Of a DNA stretch of 64,000 nucleotides, positions 1 to 11,800 are shown piece by piece. Positions within the stretch are counted from its first letter, which is position 1; each line of letters opens with the position of its first letter. A program made the translations under genes and the position numbers. The notes under the pieces are model-generated. The model saw nothing but the letters and a program-made list of their open reading frames with translations. It searched no databases and was not told the origin of the DNA. Origin of the DNA: Pseudofabraea citricarpa (taxonomy: Eukaryota > Ascomycota > Leotiomycetes > Helotiales > Dermateaceae); NCBI GenBank assembly GCA_029641185.1, contig JAPWGK010000005.1, positions 1,736,001 to 1,800,000 of the forward strand, written 5' to 3'.

Positions 1-1
1 A

Positions 2-3000
2 AACTACCGAGATGAGTATGACCTTGACCAAGAATCTTTGTTTGAGATCATTCATGACAACGCGAGCAAGAAAGACTCAAAAGCTGCTCAGTTCTGGATT
101 AACATTTGGTCTGAAGTACCCCATCTTCCACGTCGAAATGTACAGTCGTATGTACGGCGTGGTTACCATAGCCACAGAAAGGACCCTTGGACCGAAGAGG
201 ACGACAATGATCTAGACATGGTTTATCATCAGGTGAAGGAGAAACAAAGTCTCACCGTCGGTTTCTGGAAAACGATTGGTAAAGCGCTTGATCGATATTC
301 CGAAGATTGTCGAGATCGTTGGAGAACCTATTCTTCCTGCAAAAATCGAAATATAGGCCCTTGGTCACAGGTTGAAGAAGAACGGTTAAGAGAGGCTATG
401 GATTCAGTTAAAAAGGAAAACCGTAAGGCAATTCGAAAGATCAACCGTGGAGCAGAGCCAGGGTCGAAAACGCTCCTTGAAGATCCGGAACCAAATTGGA
501 TGGAAGTCGCGAAAAAGATGGGAGGCACCCGAACGCGATTACAGTGCTTGAATAAATGGCAAAATCTATGCGTACGAGAGGATGCAAATGGCGATGATCG
601 TGTCGCACTTGCTCCTGTTTCCCAGACACCATGGCGAGCACGACCAGCCTTACAGGAGGCCCAGGCTATGGGTCTTCAAGAGAAGGTTCAATTGCTTTCT
701 CTTATATCTGGTAGTGGCGCTGCCAGAGAAGGCAAGATTCCCTGGAGATCATTTCCCGACAGTAAAGGAAATGTATTGGTATGGAAGACATTCCTCAGGG
801 GCGTGCTCTATTCGGTACCAGCGGACGAGGACACAACTTTCCAAGACAGAATTTCGTATCTCCTTGATAAACATGAAGCAAGAGAGCCTGTTGAATTTGA
901 CGTAACGGCGGCAGAATTTGAAGCACTCAAATTGTCAAGAAAATCCCCGTCGAAGAAGAGTGCCGTTACACCAAGGGTTGTTGATGAAAGTGAGGATAGT
1001 GTGGATGGAGAAGAAGCAGAGGAGCTCCCAAAGACATTTCGACAACGCATGAAGAAGGACGGAGAAAGTCAAGAGACTGTCAATGTAGAGCATGGAGATG
1101 ATTCCGATGAAAACATTTCTGACGTCCTTGCAGAGATCAGAAACTCTGGTACGAAGGCCTCAAAATCCCTTAAAGGAGCAGAGAAAGTAACGGATTCTCC
1201 AGAGAGTTCTCTCAATGACGACAACGATTTCCCAGCCTCAAGCTACCTTGTCACTAAAAGTCTCAAGGCCAAGAAGGATAAGCAGAGACGAAAATCGGAA
1301 GATGTTATCATGGAGGATGTGGAAGAAGAGTTTGAAGACGAAGAACCTCTCCAACCAGCTTTCACCTCAGACATGATGCAAATCGACAATGAAGATGTAC
1401 CCGATGATGTGCCCGAGGATCTACCTGAAGATGTTTCGTCACCTCCTGCAGCAACAGCACATGCGACGAAGAAGAAAAGCAAGAAGTCCAAAAAACCTGT
1501 GCACACTGAGGAATCTCTCGAAGCGGCAGATGTGGACTTGCAGTCAGCCGACGAACGCCGTCCTAAAGCCAGTAGCAAAAAGAGCAAGAAGGCTAAAAGA
1601 ACCACATTGACTGAAAGGCCCGAGGAACATCTCGATAAGGCCGAACAACCTGTGAATGCTGTTATCGAAGAACCATTAGATGAAACCCTGCAAGAAGAAG
1701 TTGAAGTTCCGAAGGAGAAGAAAAAGAAGAAGAGTAAAAAGACTAAAAAAGCCACTTTGGCTGAAGAGGCCGAGGAACTTCTGGACGAGACTGTCGATCA
1801 ATCCCTCAACGCGTATAGCGAAGAGCTTTTGGATGAGCCCCTTCAAAAGCAAGCTCAAGCTCCACTACTAAATCCTTCCGAAGATGAAACTCCAAAAGAG
1901 AAGAAGAAGAAGAAGAAGAAGAAGAGTAAAAAGAGCAAGAAAACTACTATGCCTGAGGACCCTATGAGTGCACTAGACCAAGACATTGCAGAGGATTCTC
2001 ACCAAGCGCCTTTCGAAGAATTCATTCAAGAACAGGACGAAACCTTGGTGGCTGAGGCCGTCGACCTGGATGCCCCAGCTAGGAAGAAGAAGAAAACCAA
2101 GAAGGCTGGCAGGGTAAGCGACATTAAAAGATCGCTTGAAAACCTCGCAGAAGATTCCACCTTGCCTGAAACTATTGCAGAACAGGCTGCAGTTGATCTG
2201 TTCGGGATACAAACATCGAATAAAAAGAAGAGCAAAAAGTCCAAAGATGCTGTGGTTGGGCCGCTCGAACTAGAGGAAGATCCCATCGAAGATTTCGCCG
2301 AGCCTCTCATGAGTGATGCAGCTCCAATATTGCCTCCGCCATCCAAAAAGAAAAAGAGTAAGAAGCCCACAAAGGAGGTTTCTACAGAGGAACCAAACGG
2401 CGAGCAAGCTCCATTGCCCCAGGAAGATATACCTGCTGAGGAAGGTTCTCTCCTTCATGACGATGCGGGAACACCAGTGCCACCACCATTCAAAAAGAAA
2501 AAGAGCAAGAAGTCTAGGAAGATTTCTACCGACCTAGATGGAGAGCCTGCTCAACGGTTTGTAGAAGAAATGCCCGCCCCCGAAGAACCTATCGCCATGG
2601 AGGAGCCATCTCGGAAGAAGAAGAAGAGCAAGAAGGAGAAGAGAGCCGAATTGTTTGAGGCTTCTGAGATTGACCCCTTTGCTAATAAGAATGACCTACC
2701 GGATGAAGCCAAAACCGCATTCGGCATAGATTCTTCCTCGTCGAAGAAGAGCAAAAAGCCCAAGAAGACTGCTCCTATCGAAAATCCATTTGAAGAATTG
2801 AGCCAGTTGGCACACGAAGAGATGATAACTACGGCTAGATCATCCGAAAAGAAAAAGAAACCCAAGAGCGCTTCTCCAATTCCAGTAGATCTGCCAGACG
2901 TAGATACTCAACCTGAAGCTGGCTCAGATGCTTTGGATGAGATGATTGCCCGAAAGCTAAACCAGCGATCCCGGCGCGTTTCGAAGGACGATCCCTATCT

Positions 3001-3913
3001 CAACCATAATCTGTCAGATGATTCAGATACGCTCGAAGCTATGTTATCGAGAAAGCTAAAGAGTAAGAGATCTAGGGGAGCTTCGCAGGACCTTGCTATC
3101 TCCAATGAGCATGATAATCGTGCTGATAATCCTCATGGGACTACGATTGAGCCATTCTCTGATTCGTATACTGGTGGGGTAGAGTCATACCAATCGGAAG
3201 GGGATGCTGAATTTGACGTTAAGAACGATGATATCGAAGTTGGTTCTCCGTTCCACGAACATATACCAGAGGAGTATGAGCCGCAGGAAGAATATCCCAC
3301 GTCAGATCAAGGTAGTGTCGATCTTGACCAAACGGAAAATATTATTGAAGCCAGAAGCTTTAATGAAAGCACCGGACAAGAATTAAGTGACAATGATGTG
3401 GCTGAGGACAATAATGACGACTTGGATGATGAACCGCGTGTAATCATCCATCATGGGTTTCAAAACTCCGACTCTTTACGAGACGGCAGCCCGATACTAG
3501 AAGGTACACCACGAGAGATTCGCGAAAGCTCTGTCCCCATACCTCGTGAGGTGACACCAGAAAAAACAGCAAAAGAAACGAAGCGCAAGCGCACTGATGC
3601 GTCAAGTGATCAAAAGGCCAGCAAGAAGAAGAAGAAGATTAATGTCAGTCGTGCTCAGCATCAGTGGGAGAATCTTCAACCACCCAATCATAGAGTGAAC
3701 GGCTTCACACCTATCAACGCAAGCTCTTTGTCTGTCAATGGAAACTCTTCAAACAAAAATGAGCAGGATCATATCAATACCAACTACGATTCTGACAGCT
3801 CATCTGGATCCGATGCCAGTATTCCAGCAGTTGTTCCAAAGAAAACGCCAAAGAAGACGCCGAAGAAGACGTCGAAGAGCAAGAAATCGTCCAAGGTGGC
3901 TCTCTTTGGTTGA
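2..3913 (+). CDS. Reb1/TTF1-like Myb DNA-binding protein with lysine-block tail (5' partial)
   Basis: The reading frame is already open at base 2 with no stop upstream, so this is the 3' part of a larger gene; the first in-window ATG is not the real start. The visible N-terminal part has the layout of Reb1/TTF-I: a degenerate repeat (about 40-180), a Myb repeat starting at W in 'PWTEEDDN' (188) and ending near 'CRDRWRTY' (about 335), and another from 'GPWSQVEEE' (356) to 'CLNKWQNL' (about 575). In that family these bind rDNA terminator or promoter sites in the nucleus, acting in RNA polymerase I termination and as general regulatory factors. After residue ~300 the protein is low-complexity: acidic stretches alternate with about eleven basic blocks of the K(n)SKKxKK type. 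No intron is seen. The family call rests on the Myb spacing; the exact orthologue is uncertain. Confidence 0.75.
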   Translation, partial: NYRDEYDLDQESLFEIIHDNASKKDSKAAQFWINIWSEVPHLPRRNVQSYVRRGYHSHRKDPWTEEDDNDLDMVYHQVKEKQSLTVGFWKTIGKALDRYSEDCRDRWRTYSSCKNRNIGPWSQVEEERLREAMDSVKKENRKAIRKINRGAEPGSKTLLEDPEPNWMEVAKKMGGTRTRLQCLNKWQNLCVREDANGDDRVALAPVSQTPWRARPALQEAQAMGLQEKVQLLSLISGSGAAREGKIPWRSFPDSKGNVLVWKTFLRGVLYSVPADEDTTFQDRISYLLDKHEAREPVEFDVTAAEFEALKLSRKSPSKKSAVTPRVVDESEDSVDGEEAEELPKTFRQRMKKDGESQETVNVEHGDDSDENISDVLAEIRNSGTKASKSLKGAEKVTDSPESSLNDDNDFPASSYLVTKSLKAKKDKQRRKSEDVIMEDVEEEFEDEEPLQPAFTSDMMQIDNEDVPDDVPEDLPEDVSSPPAATAHATKKKSKKSKKPVHTEESLEAADVDLQSADERRPKASSKKSKKAKRTTLTERPEEHLDKAEQPVNAVIEEPLDETLQEEVEVPKEKKKKKSKKTKKATLAEEAEELLDETVDQSLNAYSEELLDEPLQKQAQAPLLNPSEDETPKEKKKKKKKKSKKSKKTTMPEDPMSALDQDIAEDSHQAPFEEFIQEQDETLVAEAVDLDAPARKKKKTKKAGRVSDIKRSLENLAEDSTLPETIAEQAAVDLFGIQTSNKKKSKKSKDAVVGPLELEEDPIEDFAEPLMSDAAPILPPPSKKKKSKKPTKEVSTEEPNGEQAPLPQEDIPAEEGSLLHDDAGTPVPPPFKKKKSKKSRKISTDLDGEPAQRFVEEMPAPEEPIAMEEPSRKKKKSKKEKRAELFEASEIDPFANKNDLPDEAKTAFGIDSSSSKKSKKPKKTAPIENPFEELSQLAHEEMITTARSSEKKKKPKSASPIPVDLPDVDTQPEAGSDALDEMIARKLNQRSRRVSKDDPYLNHNLSDDSDTLEAMLSRKLKSKRSRGASQDLAISNEHDNRADNPHGTTIEPFSDSYTGGVESYQSEGDAEFDVKNDDIEVGSPFHEHIPEEYEPQEEYPTSDQGSVDLDQTENIIEARSFNESTGQELSDNDVAEDNNDDLDDEPRVIIHHGFQNSDSLRDGSPILEGTPREIRESSVPIPREVTPEKTAKETKRKRTDASSDQKASKKKKKINVSRAQHQWENLQPPNHRVNGFTPINASSLSVNGNSSNKNEQDHINTNYDSDSSSGSDASIPAVVPKKTPKKTPKKTSKSKKSSKVALFG
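1471..2870 (+). repeat. Repeated lysine blocks (K-rich KKKSKK motifs) in the Reb1-like gene
   Basis: About eleven copies of a lysine-rich block with the core KKxSKKxKK recur every 25-60 residues, separated by acidic/Pro-rich linkers that themselves repeat (for example PPPSKKKKSKK and PPPFKKKKSKK). At DNA level this gives AAG/AAA runs, and it explains the long Leu/Phe/Ser-rich open frames on the opposite strand, which are shadows. Confidence 0.8.
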
Positions 3914-4765
3914 TATTATTAACCTCGGAGCGAATTTCGCCCGATGCTTAGAGGTCATTTGTTTTCCCTGTATATGGATACCCATTTGTGTTTTCCCCCT
4001 CTCTCTTGGCGCCTGGCTTTACATTTTTAGCATAGGAGTGTGAATAGCTTTTATGGTCGGTTTTATGAATTCAATGCTAGTGGGACGGAATAGCATGCCT
4101 GGAATTGGATGGGCATTTGACGAATGGAGTTGTAGCTTATTTTATGATGTAGCTTACGTTACACACATCAATGGCTTTTTTGATTTTGATTTTCTCTTTG
4201 GTGAGATTAATTACTCCCAGAGGTCCCATCTTGACTGTACCTACCGTACCACTCAATCGATCAATCGCCATCATTATCATCATCATCATCATCATCATTG
4301 GTTGGAAGCACTGAGCAACAAAAATGGTCTAGCTTACCCACACTCCTTGGCTTTGGTAGTGCGCTATTCCTTTTTCGCACGCGATTCCTCTTCTGTTCTG
4401 CCATTCGGGTCAGCAGCCCAGCCAAGGCGCGGCAGGGCAACCAGAGAAGTTTTAACATGACACTACCGTCCACCACCCCACCTACTTACTAGTTGGCATC
4501 TATCTTGAGCATAAATATCATTGCGATTTCTGCCCTTCTCTTCTTTTCCTTTTTCTCTCTATCTTTTATCTGCAATACTCTGCTGAAAAACACGAGTTTG
4601 AGCATCACGCACAGTTGACTGGTCGAGACAAGGCTTGCTTGGTGGGTAGCGCTTCCCCAGGCCGAAGATTTTTTTTGTTCTGTGAGGCCCTCACTTATCT
4701 TTACTTGGATTTAGGATATCCTACCTCCCTGGCCAATATTGTGCGAGAGATCCTCTTGACTCAAC
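3914..4765. other. Intergenic: 3' region of Reb1-like gene and upstream of small gene
   Basis: No gene is supported here. The stretch contains the 3' untranslated region of the preceding gene, a (CAT)n microsatellite and a pyrimidine-rich segment (about 4520-4570) typical of fungal promoters just before the next start codon. Confidence 0.6.
4269..4298 (+). repeat. (CAT)n microsatellite
   Basis: Seven perfect CAT units run from 4278 to 4298, preceded by an imperfect extension from 4269. The repeat lies in intergenic DNA. Confidence 0.9.
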
Positions 4766-5215
4766 ATGTCTTCCTCTAAATCAGGACCATCACAAGTACG
4801 AGAAACGGTCTCCTCACCTCCACCTCCCTCTCCACCTGCTCAATCAACATTCGAATCGCAATTCCAAATCTCTCTCACTCCACAAATTCAGACTCGTCAA
4901 GCGGCTCAACCTGGTCCGTCTTTCTCTTCTGCTTCGGAGGACAACGTGCCACGCCTCTCGGCCTATGAAGTGCAACTCCTTCACATTGAAGAAGAGAATC
5001 TGAGGAGATTAAACGAGATGAGGAATCTAGATGCGGATGTGGATGTGAACAAGCAGTGTGCAGTCAGAGATAAGAATGGGAAAGTCTGCAAGAGGGATAT
5101 TGAGAAGTGTCAGGTTCATGGGTGGAACAAGAAGAGGGAGGTAGTGGGGAGGAGGACGACGGTGGATTTGTTGATTATGGAGGCGAGGGAGAGGGAGAGT
5201 GAGAGGGTAGAGTGA
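4766..5215 (+). CDS. Small protein with C-x9-C-x6-C-x2-H (SCA7-like) motif
   Basis: 149 residues, single exon; the start has the context CAACATGTC. The first half is Pro/Ser/Gln-rich and probably disordered. A helical stretch follows (about 70-95, 'YEVQLLHIEEENLRRLNEM'). Then comes a compact Cys/His motif around residues 96-115 with spacing C-x9-C-x6-C-x2-H, and a basic tail. The spacing is close to the SCA7/ataxin-7 zinc-binding motif (C-x9-10-C-x5-C-x2-H), which in SAGA subunits contacts nucleosomes. The one-residue difference and short length mean the match is only suggestive. It lies between two probable nuclear proteins on the same strand. I do not recognise the gene, and its function is unknown. 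Confidence 0.6.
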   Translation: MSSSKSGPSQVRETVSSPPPPSPPAQSTFESQFQISLTPQIQTRQAAQPGPSFSSASEDNVPRLSAYEVQLLHIEEENLRRLNEMRNLDADVDVNKQCAVRDKNGKVCKRDIEKCQVHGWNKKREVVGRRTTVDLLIMEARERESERVE

Positions 5216-5835
5216 GGTGATTGTTTCTTTGTGCTTGCTTGTTGATGCTGCTTTTGGTTCTGCCCCACGCGCTTGGTTGTTCATTTTTTTTTTCCAGATT
5301 CCGCTTGCTCTACTCCGATTTCTTTTTGTCTTCCTGCCATCGTTTACTTCATAGCTTCAAAGTCTCAACTATTTTGATTTTATTTCGCTCAATTACCAAC
5401 GATCATGTGTCGACTGTTATTTTTTTTATTGGGAGAAATTGGGATTCCTCATCGATTTGGGTTTCTCCTAATAGTTTATTATTTTCAAGTCCGTTCTCTG
5501 GGGAGGGAAATTTCTGCTAGTGTCATCTATCCAACTTTTTTATGCAGCTAATCAGTCTTCATCCCTCTCGTTATCGATCTCCGTTCTATGTATATACCAC
5601 GTGATATACCTTTGACTCAAATAAGCGATCGCTACACTTTCTTTATTGCTCGACGAAATTTCCGTTTCCATCAATATCTTTCAACCTCAATCCCGGCAAT
5701 TATCCTTTGATTGTGTATAACCACAATTGAGCCAAGTAGCGACAAAGAATGGAGGGTGAAAGTTTTCTTGATACCCTCCCCATGCTTCTCTTCCTTTCCT
5801 TTCACTTTTCTCCTTACATTGATTGAGCATTGTCA
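5216..5835. other. Upstream region of the giant coiled-coil gene
   Basis: 620 bp of T-rich DNA with no supported gene. A pyrimidine-rich tract (about 5775-5815, 'cttctcttcctttcc') precedes the start codon, as is common in fungal promoters. A CACGTG box lies near 5599. Confidence 0.5.
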
Positions 5836-8800
5836 ATGAATGTTGTGCCTACTGTAGTCAGTATGGAAACTGATCAAGAACTCGGCACATGGAACTTCGC
5901 CGGCCGAGCTCAGGTACACCTACCGGTTGAGGATAGAGCTCTGATTGACGAGATAGATCCAATGCAAGTAGACAACCTCGATGAAATTATCTTTGAACCA
6001 TCAGCGAAAAGAAAAATATCGGCTATTTCAGATTTAAAAACTAGATTTTTCCACCACCCAACAGCCACTACACAACCTTTTCAACCATACGATGCTGACC
6101 ACCCACCTGACAACTGGGACCCCCATGTAAACAAGACCTCAAACGCCCCACGTCTTTGGCCTTTTCCAACCATAGAGGAAACCGATGAAGAATTGGACTC
6201 GAGACTTCAAAAATTCCGTACGTTCTCTCAACTACCAGAAATACTCCGCAAACCGATCTACACGGCCAAGGAATTAAGAGAGGCTCCATGGATTAAGCGG
6301 CGATTCTTCTCTCCAGTTTACGAATGGTTTGATCAAAAAGCAGCCGAGGACGTTTTCCTGGATTTACTTTCTGCCTTTGAGGAGGAAAAGACCCGTCGCC
6401 TGCAAGCTGAGAAGGCTGCCACTCAGAACTACCCGCTTGCACAGGACACAAGTATCAGTGAACGCATCCTCTTCCTCCAGAAGCAAACGCTCGCGGGAGA
6501 ATCCCAGAAATGGACGGACGCTAACGAAATTCAAGCTTATCCTGGCAAGACGATAGGGCAAGAGTATATCGACCAGATTACGACTCAGCGACGCCAAAGC
6601 ATTCTTGAATTACGAACTTCCGAACTTGAGAATGAACGGAAGCGCTACGAAGAGCTGGAGCAGACGTTTAAAACTTGGAAGGAGAACCATCCTTCGAATG
6701 CTGCCACCGTCAAAGAACTCCAGGGCCGCATTGACGTACTGAAATTAAACAATCCGCAACCCAGCGTCGAACAGGCTCTGATTGAAAGATATGAGATGCG
6801 GCGCGAGAAGGATTTGGCTCTTGCGGCTCTGGATGTCGAACGCCGAGAAATCCAATCGAGTCCTTTTGTTCAAGCCCTCAGCAAAGAAAGAGATCAGCTT
6901 CGTCTAGAAGTCGAGACTCTGACTATCCAACGGGAAACCGCTATCTTTGAATCTCGGAAAGCAGATTTTGCGAGGAATGATGTACTCAAGGAAAATGAAA
7001 AATTGAAATCTTCTCTTAGCATGGCCAAATTTATGCAAGATCGCTCCCCGCTGCAGAGGGGCCCTTCGGTCGACGAGGAAGCCCTGTTGTCTACTTCTAA
7101 CGGAAACGATTCTGCCAAGGTTATTGCTCTTCAAAAACTTGTTCGGAAGAAGATTGAGGAGGTAGCACATGCTCGTAGAGTTGCAGTAGATCTTGAGAAC
7201 ACTGTCGATGTATTGCATCACAAACTGCCTCTCGCCCGCAAAGAAGGATTACGTCTCGCCAAGCTCAGCAAGGAAGATCTTTCCGAGCTTCAATCATACG
7301 AGAGACTATCTTCTTTTGCCCGCAGCACTTCTGGTCTTGTTTCCCAAAAAGCCCTCCGTGAAGAACGCGATAACCTTCGCGTTCGTGTCCGCGTTCTGGA
7401 AAACAAATTGCTTCATACGAATGTACCCAGCAACCCTAATGTATGGTACAACAACTACAAAGATATGCAGGTCCACTCGAACAACTACACGAATATTATC
7501 GAACATCTTGAGTGTCGCGTAAAATTCTTGGAGCTGATCACCCAGAACCGAGTCTTCCAGGTTTATGTCGCTGAACTTCAGCAAGAGGCACGTTCACTCC
7601 AACCCGGCGAAGAACTAGCAATCCCAGAACCACCTGAGTCACCAATAACACCCCCAGGACAGATTATACGCAAGATTTTCGACAAATCGTCTGTAGATAG
7701 TAGCCCTAAACTTCTAGATGATATCTTCCCCAGAGTTCCTTCTCATTCTCCCGAGGCAGGTGATCCACTTGCACCAGGTGCCGAATGTGCAAAGAGATGC
7801 AGGCGTATGGAGAGAGACCGAGATTTGCACAATTCTTTCTCAAATGCGCTCGCAGAGAGACTGCAGAAAGCAAGGGAGGAAGCTGGCCGTCACGAACAAG
7901 ACTTACTCCTCGCTCGCTTGCAAACCCTCAGAGCCGAAAATGAAAGAGATGCTTTGCAGAAAGATCTTGAAAGCGCACAAAAGGAAGTCAAGGAGGCGAC
8001 CGAAGAACAACAGGAAGGAGATCGCAGATTTACCACTCTGGAGAGGAGCAGATCGCTCGTAGAACGCCAACTCCAGTCTGCCAATGATCGACTGAACAAC
8101 TTCCGACGAGCTGCGACTGCTTTTGCAGGCACTCATCTCCAAGTTGGAGTTGCCATTACCACGACCTATGATGAGGGCTTTCTAGCAAATATTATCGCGG
8201 GGGCCTCGGCCAAACGTCCTGCCATTGAAAACAAGGAAATCACGAAGGATATCTCGACCCTCATTAACATGCTCGCACCTGGCCGTCGCAGAACCGGGGA
8301 AGATTTGAGAACCCCTCCAAATTTACCTAGTGTATCGAGAAGAAGCCTACTTCCATCGCTCATGCCAAGAGAAGACGAAAGCCACAGAAATGGTGGTGCT
8401 GACGACCAGCAAGACCCTCCTCCCCCTCCTCCCCCTCCTCAGCTCAACCGCAATGATGGCACCCTTGGCACAGCTCTATGTCGACGCCGCTGTCAAGAAT
8501 ACCGTGCAAACATCGACACTCTGGTCACCGAGGTTGCTGCTTCTCACTTGAGCATGAACCGAGCAATTGATGAAGCTAGATCAGCGAATATTGATCTTCG
8601 GCAGGCCCTTAGTGAGCGCGACGATGCAGTTAAGCAACGTAGCAATACGCTGGTTCAGTTTAACCATATAATGCGTGAACGCGATAGTGCTTTTGATCGA
8701 CTCCGAGCTGTTGAGGCGAACCAGGCTGCCGCTAATGAGCAGTCAGATGGCAAGCAGCCAGATAATACACAGTCAGAAAATCAGAAGGTAGATGACAAGA

Positions 8801-11800
8801 ACTCAAATGATAAGCGTGAAAACGACAAAGCCATCGAGAAGAATGACGCTGTCAATATTGAATGTCAAAAACTCTGTCAAGACTACTTAGGTCAAATTCA
8901 AAACCTGAGAGACGAGAAGTGGGATCTCGCCAAGGATCTGAACACAATAAGGCAGCAGCGTGATGCAGCTCAGCAAGAACTTGATATGGCTATTCAGGAG
9001 AGAGATGATAACCAAGTCACCCAAGACGATATGCAAAAGATACGGTCTGCCAATGATGAGTTGCAGAGACAAGTTTCACTCCACGAAAACGCGCTTGCTC
9101 AAAGAGTTGGCGAATATAACGAGGCATTGCATATAATTGAACTCAACAGGACAACCATCACAGACTTGGAGAACGAGATTACTATGCTCCGAGACAATAT
9201 GATACAATTGGAATTGAAGAGAGACCAAGCCTCTCCTTCTTCATCTCGGTACGAAGAAGGTCATCTTGAGGGTATCATCGACAACTTGGAACTCCAGATG
9301 AATCAACTCCAAGAGCACAACAAGAATCTAGAAAATGAGAACCATATTGGACAGATGACTCTCGATGGCGTGAATCATGGATACCAACAAACTAGAGCCG
9401 AACTTGATTCTATCGGAAGAGCACTTACAGAAACTCGACGGGAACTAGAGCAAGCGAGAAAGGATGGATCTGCAAGGGATAGCGAGATAAATATGCTAGA
9501 AAGAGACCGAGAAAATCTTGCAGAAGCATTCACCGTATCCAGCAATGCTTTAACCAGCGCTGGCCAAGATCTTGACCATGCGAACCAAAATTATCGCCAA
9601 GCACAAAAAGAAAGCAATAGTCTAAGAGACCAATTAGATAAAGCTGAGAGTGACAATACAAGACTGCTAGACGAGCAACATAGCTTAGAAGGCGAGTTAA
9701 ATGCAGTTACGGACGAAGTACAAAGATTAAGCGATGATATAGATATTCATCTGGGAACTATAGACAGACTTACCCTTGAGCGCGACCAAGCCAGACAAGA
9801 CGCCTCTGATGCTAACTTGGAGAGGAATTCAGGCCATCCAGGCATCTATGCAAGTCCTGGAAGTGCTAGCTCTCAGCAAAACACCATCAACCGTCTCAAT
9901 AGCCAGCTTGACCAACTTGGCAGAGAATTGAACAACGTCACAAGAGAAAGAGACACAGCTAGAAGAGAGAGAGATTCTGCAACAACAGAGAGAGAAAATG
10001 CAAGAGCTGAGAGAGATGATGTTATTTATGGTCTCAGCGATAGCGTGCCCCACTCTCCCTCGTCAAATAATTCGCGGGCCTCGACTTCCCATTCGCAAAT
10101 CCCACCCGAGACCGCACAGGATAGAAAAGTTGACGATGCGCTAAGAAAGTTGAGTCTTGAAAGGGACGCAGAGGTTGATGCTAGAGGCAAGGCAGAAGGA
10201 ATTGTGCGTCCTGATGAAGCACCTGATTTCTCTACAGAACAAGAATTAATGGCGTTCAGAATCAACCAGGCAGTGTTGGTGAGGGACCAAGCTGCCAGAG
10301 AGATGAATTGGGCCATAGCAGCGAGAGATAAGTACATGAATCTTCCTGATTCCGACCCCATTTATTCACTGGCTCTGGAAAGATATGTCGCTAGAAGGAA
10401 ATACCGTGCTGTATTAGCTGAAAGAAGTCTCGAACATGAGGCACAAGATCAGCGTCCAATCAAGAGGGAACTTCGGATGCAAAAGCTCAGACGGATGAGT
10501 GAGAGACAAGAGCCTGTGGGAGAGGACGAAACAGAAACAGCAAGAGCAGCAAGAATAAAACGACGAGCTATTATCCAACTGAACGAAGAAAGACGCAATC
10601 TAGCGTTAAAACTCAATGTAGCTCGTCGAAAAATTCAAGAGCAATACCATGAAGAGGAATCGATCAGATATGAGCTCGCAGATGCAAATCGTCGCATTGG
10701 AAATCTGCGGGCCTTTATCTATGGGACTTCTAATCCTCCTGTTAACCCTCCCGATGGGCGAGTAAATACTGAGCATTTAGCTGAGTATCAACCTTTCAAG
10801 GCTATCCGGGATGCTAATCTGAAATTTCAGGCTTCTGCTGCCGACATTGTGGCCGGGCTGAATCAGAGAAACCCAGGTGGAGAATTTGCACTTCCAATGA
10901 CACGTACACTGTCGCCAGGCGGTGATGATAGCTTGCCTGATTTCAGCTCTGAGCTTTCTTCAATCACCCCTCCTTGGTCTGTCGGAGCTGAAGGCCCTCA
11001 GGGTAGCCAATCGAGCGGGGATTCTAACAAAAGAAAGAGCCAGAGCCCAGCTGGAATTGGAAATAATACATCGCCAGCTAATTCTAGACGCAGCCAAAAC
11101 CTCTCATCAAAGGCAGGGTCTCATTCTAATCACTCATCCTCAGACTCTAATGGTGGGGATGTGATCACAATGGGAGCAGATGGAACAGCAACGTTTTTAT
11201 CTACTAAGAAGCGTCAAAAGACCGACACCACCCAACAAACAGGGGATGGCACAAACAACGCACAGGATATTCCAATGGAGGATGTTCCAATAGATACGAT
11301 TGAGAACCTTCAACCAGGAGACATAGATCCCAATGATCCGTGCAAAGAAGTCAAGGAGGAACTCGCAAAAACAAAGTATGAGCTCCAAGTACTAGCTGCT
11401 CAGATTAACAGCCTCCAAGCTCAAAACGCTGTATTGCAAAGCACTCGTCAAATCGACCAAAACCGAAATTCTGGAGAAAACGGAGCCCAGCAAAGCCAAG
11501 ATAGACTATCTGATGCTGTTATATTACAGACACGTATAGCGGGTCTAGAACAATGCATTAGTCATCGCGAAGCTGCTAACACGAGGCTTTTGAACCAACT
11601 TTATAATCTACAAATAGAGCTCAGACAAGAGAGGGAAAAGAACCCCGAAAGGAGCGCTGATAATGGCCAGAATGATAGTCAGAGTTCTCTTCAACAAGAG
11701 CTTGATCGAGTCTGCGATTTAGCCAAGGCATACAAGGAAAAGGTAGACGAGTTGGAAGTGAAAGTCAAGAACGTATCGGAACTTGAGAAAAAGATTGAGG

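Noticed and set aside
1243..2865. Leu/Phe/Ser-rich open frames on the minus strand of the Reb1-like gene
   Set aside because: They are the antisense reading of AAG-rich lysine blocks.
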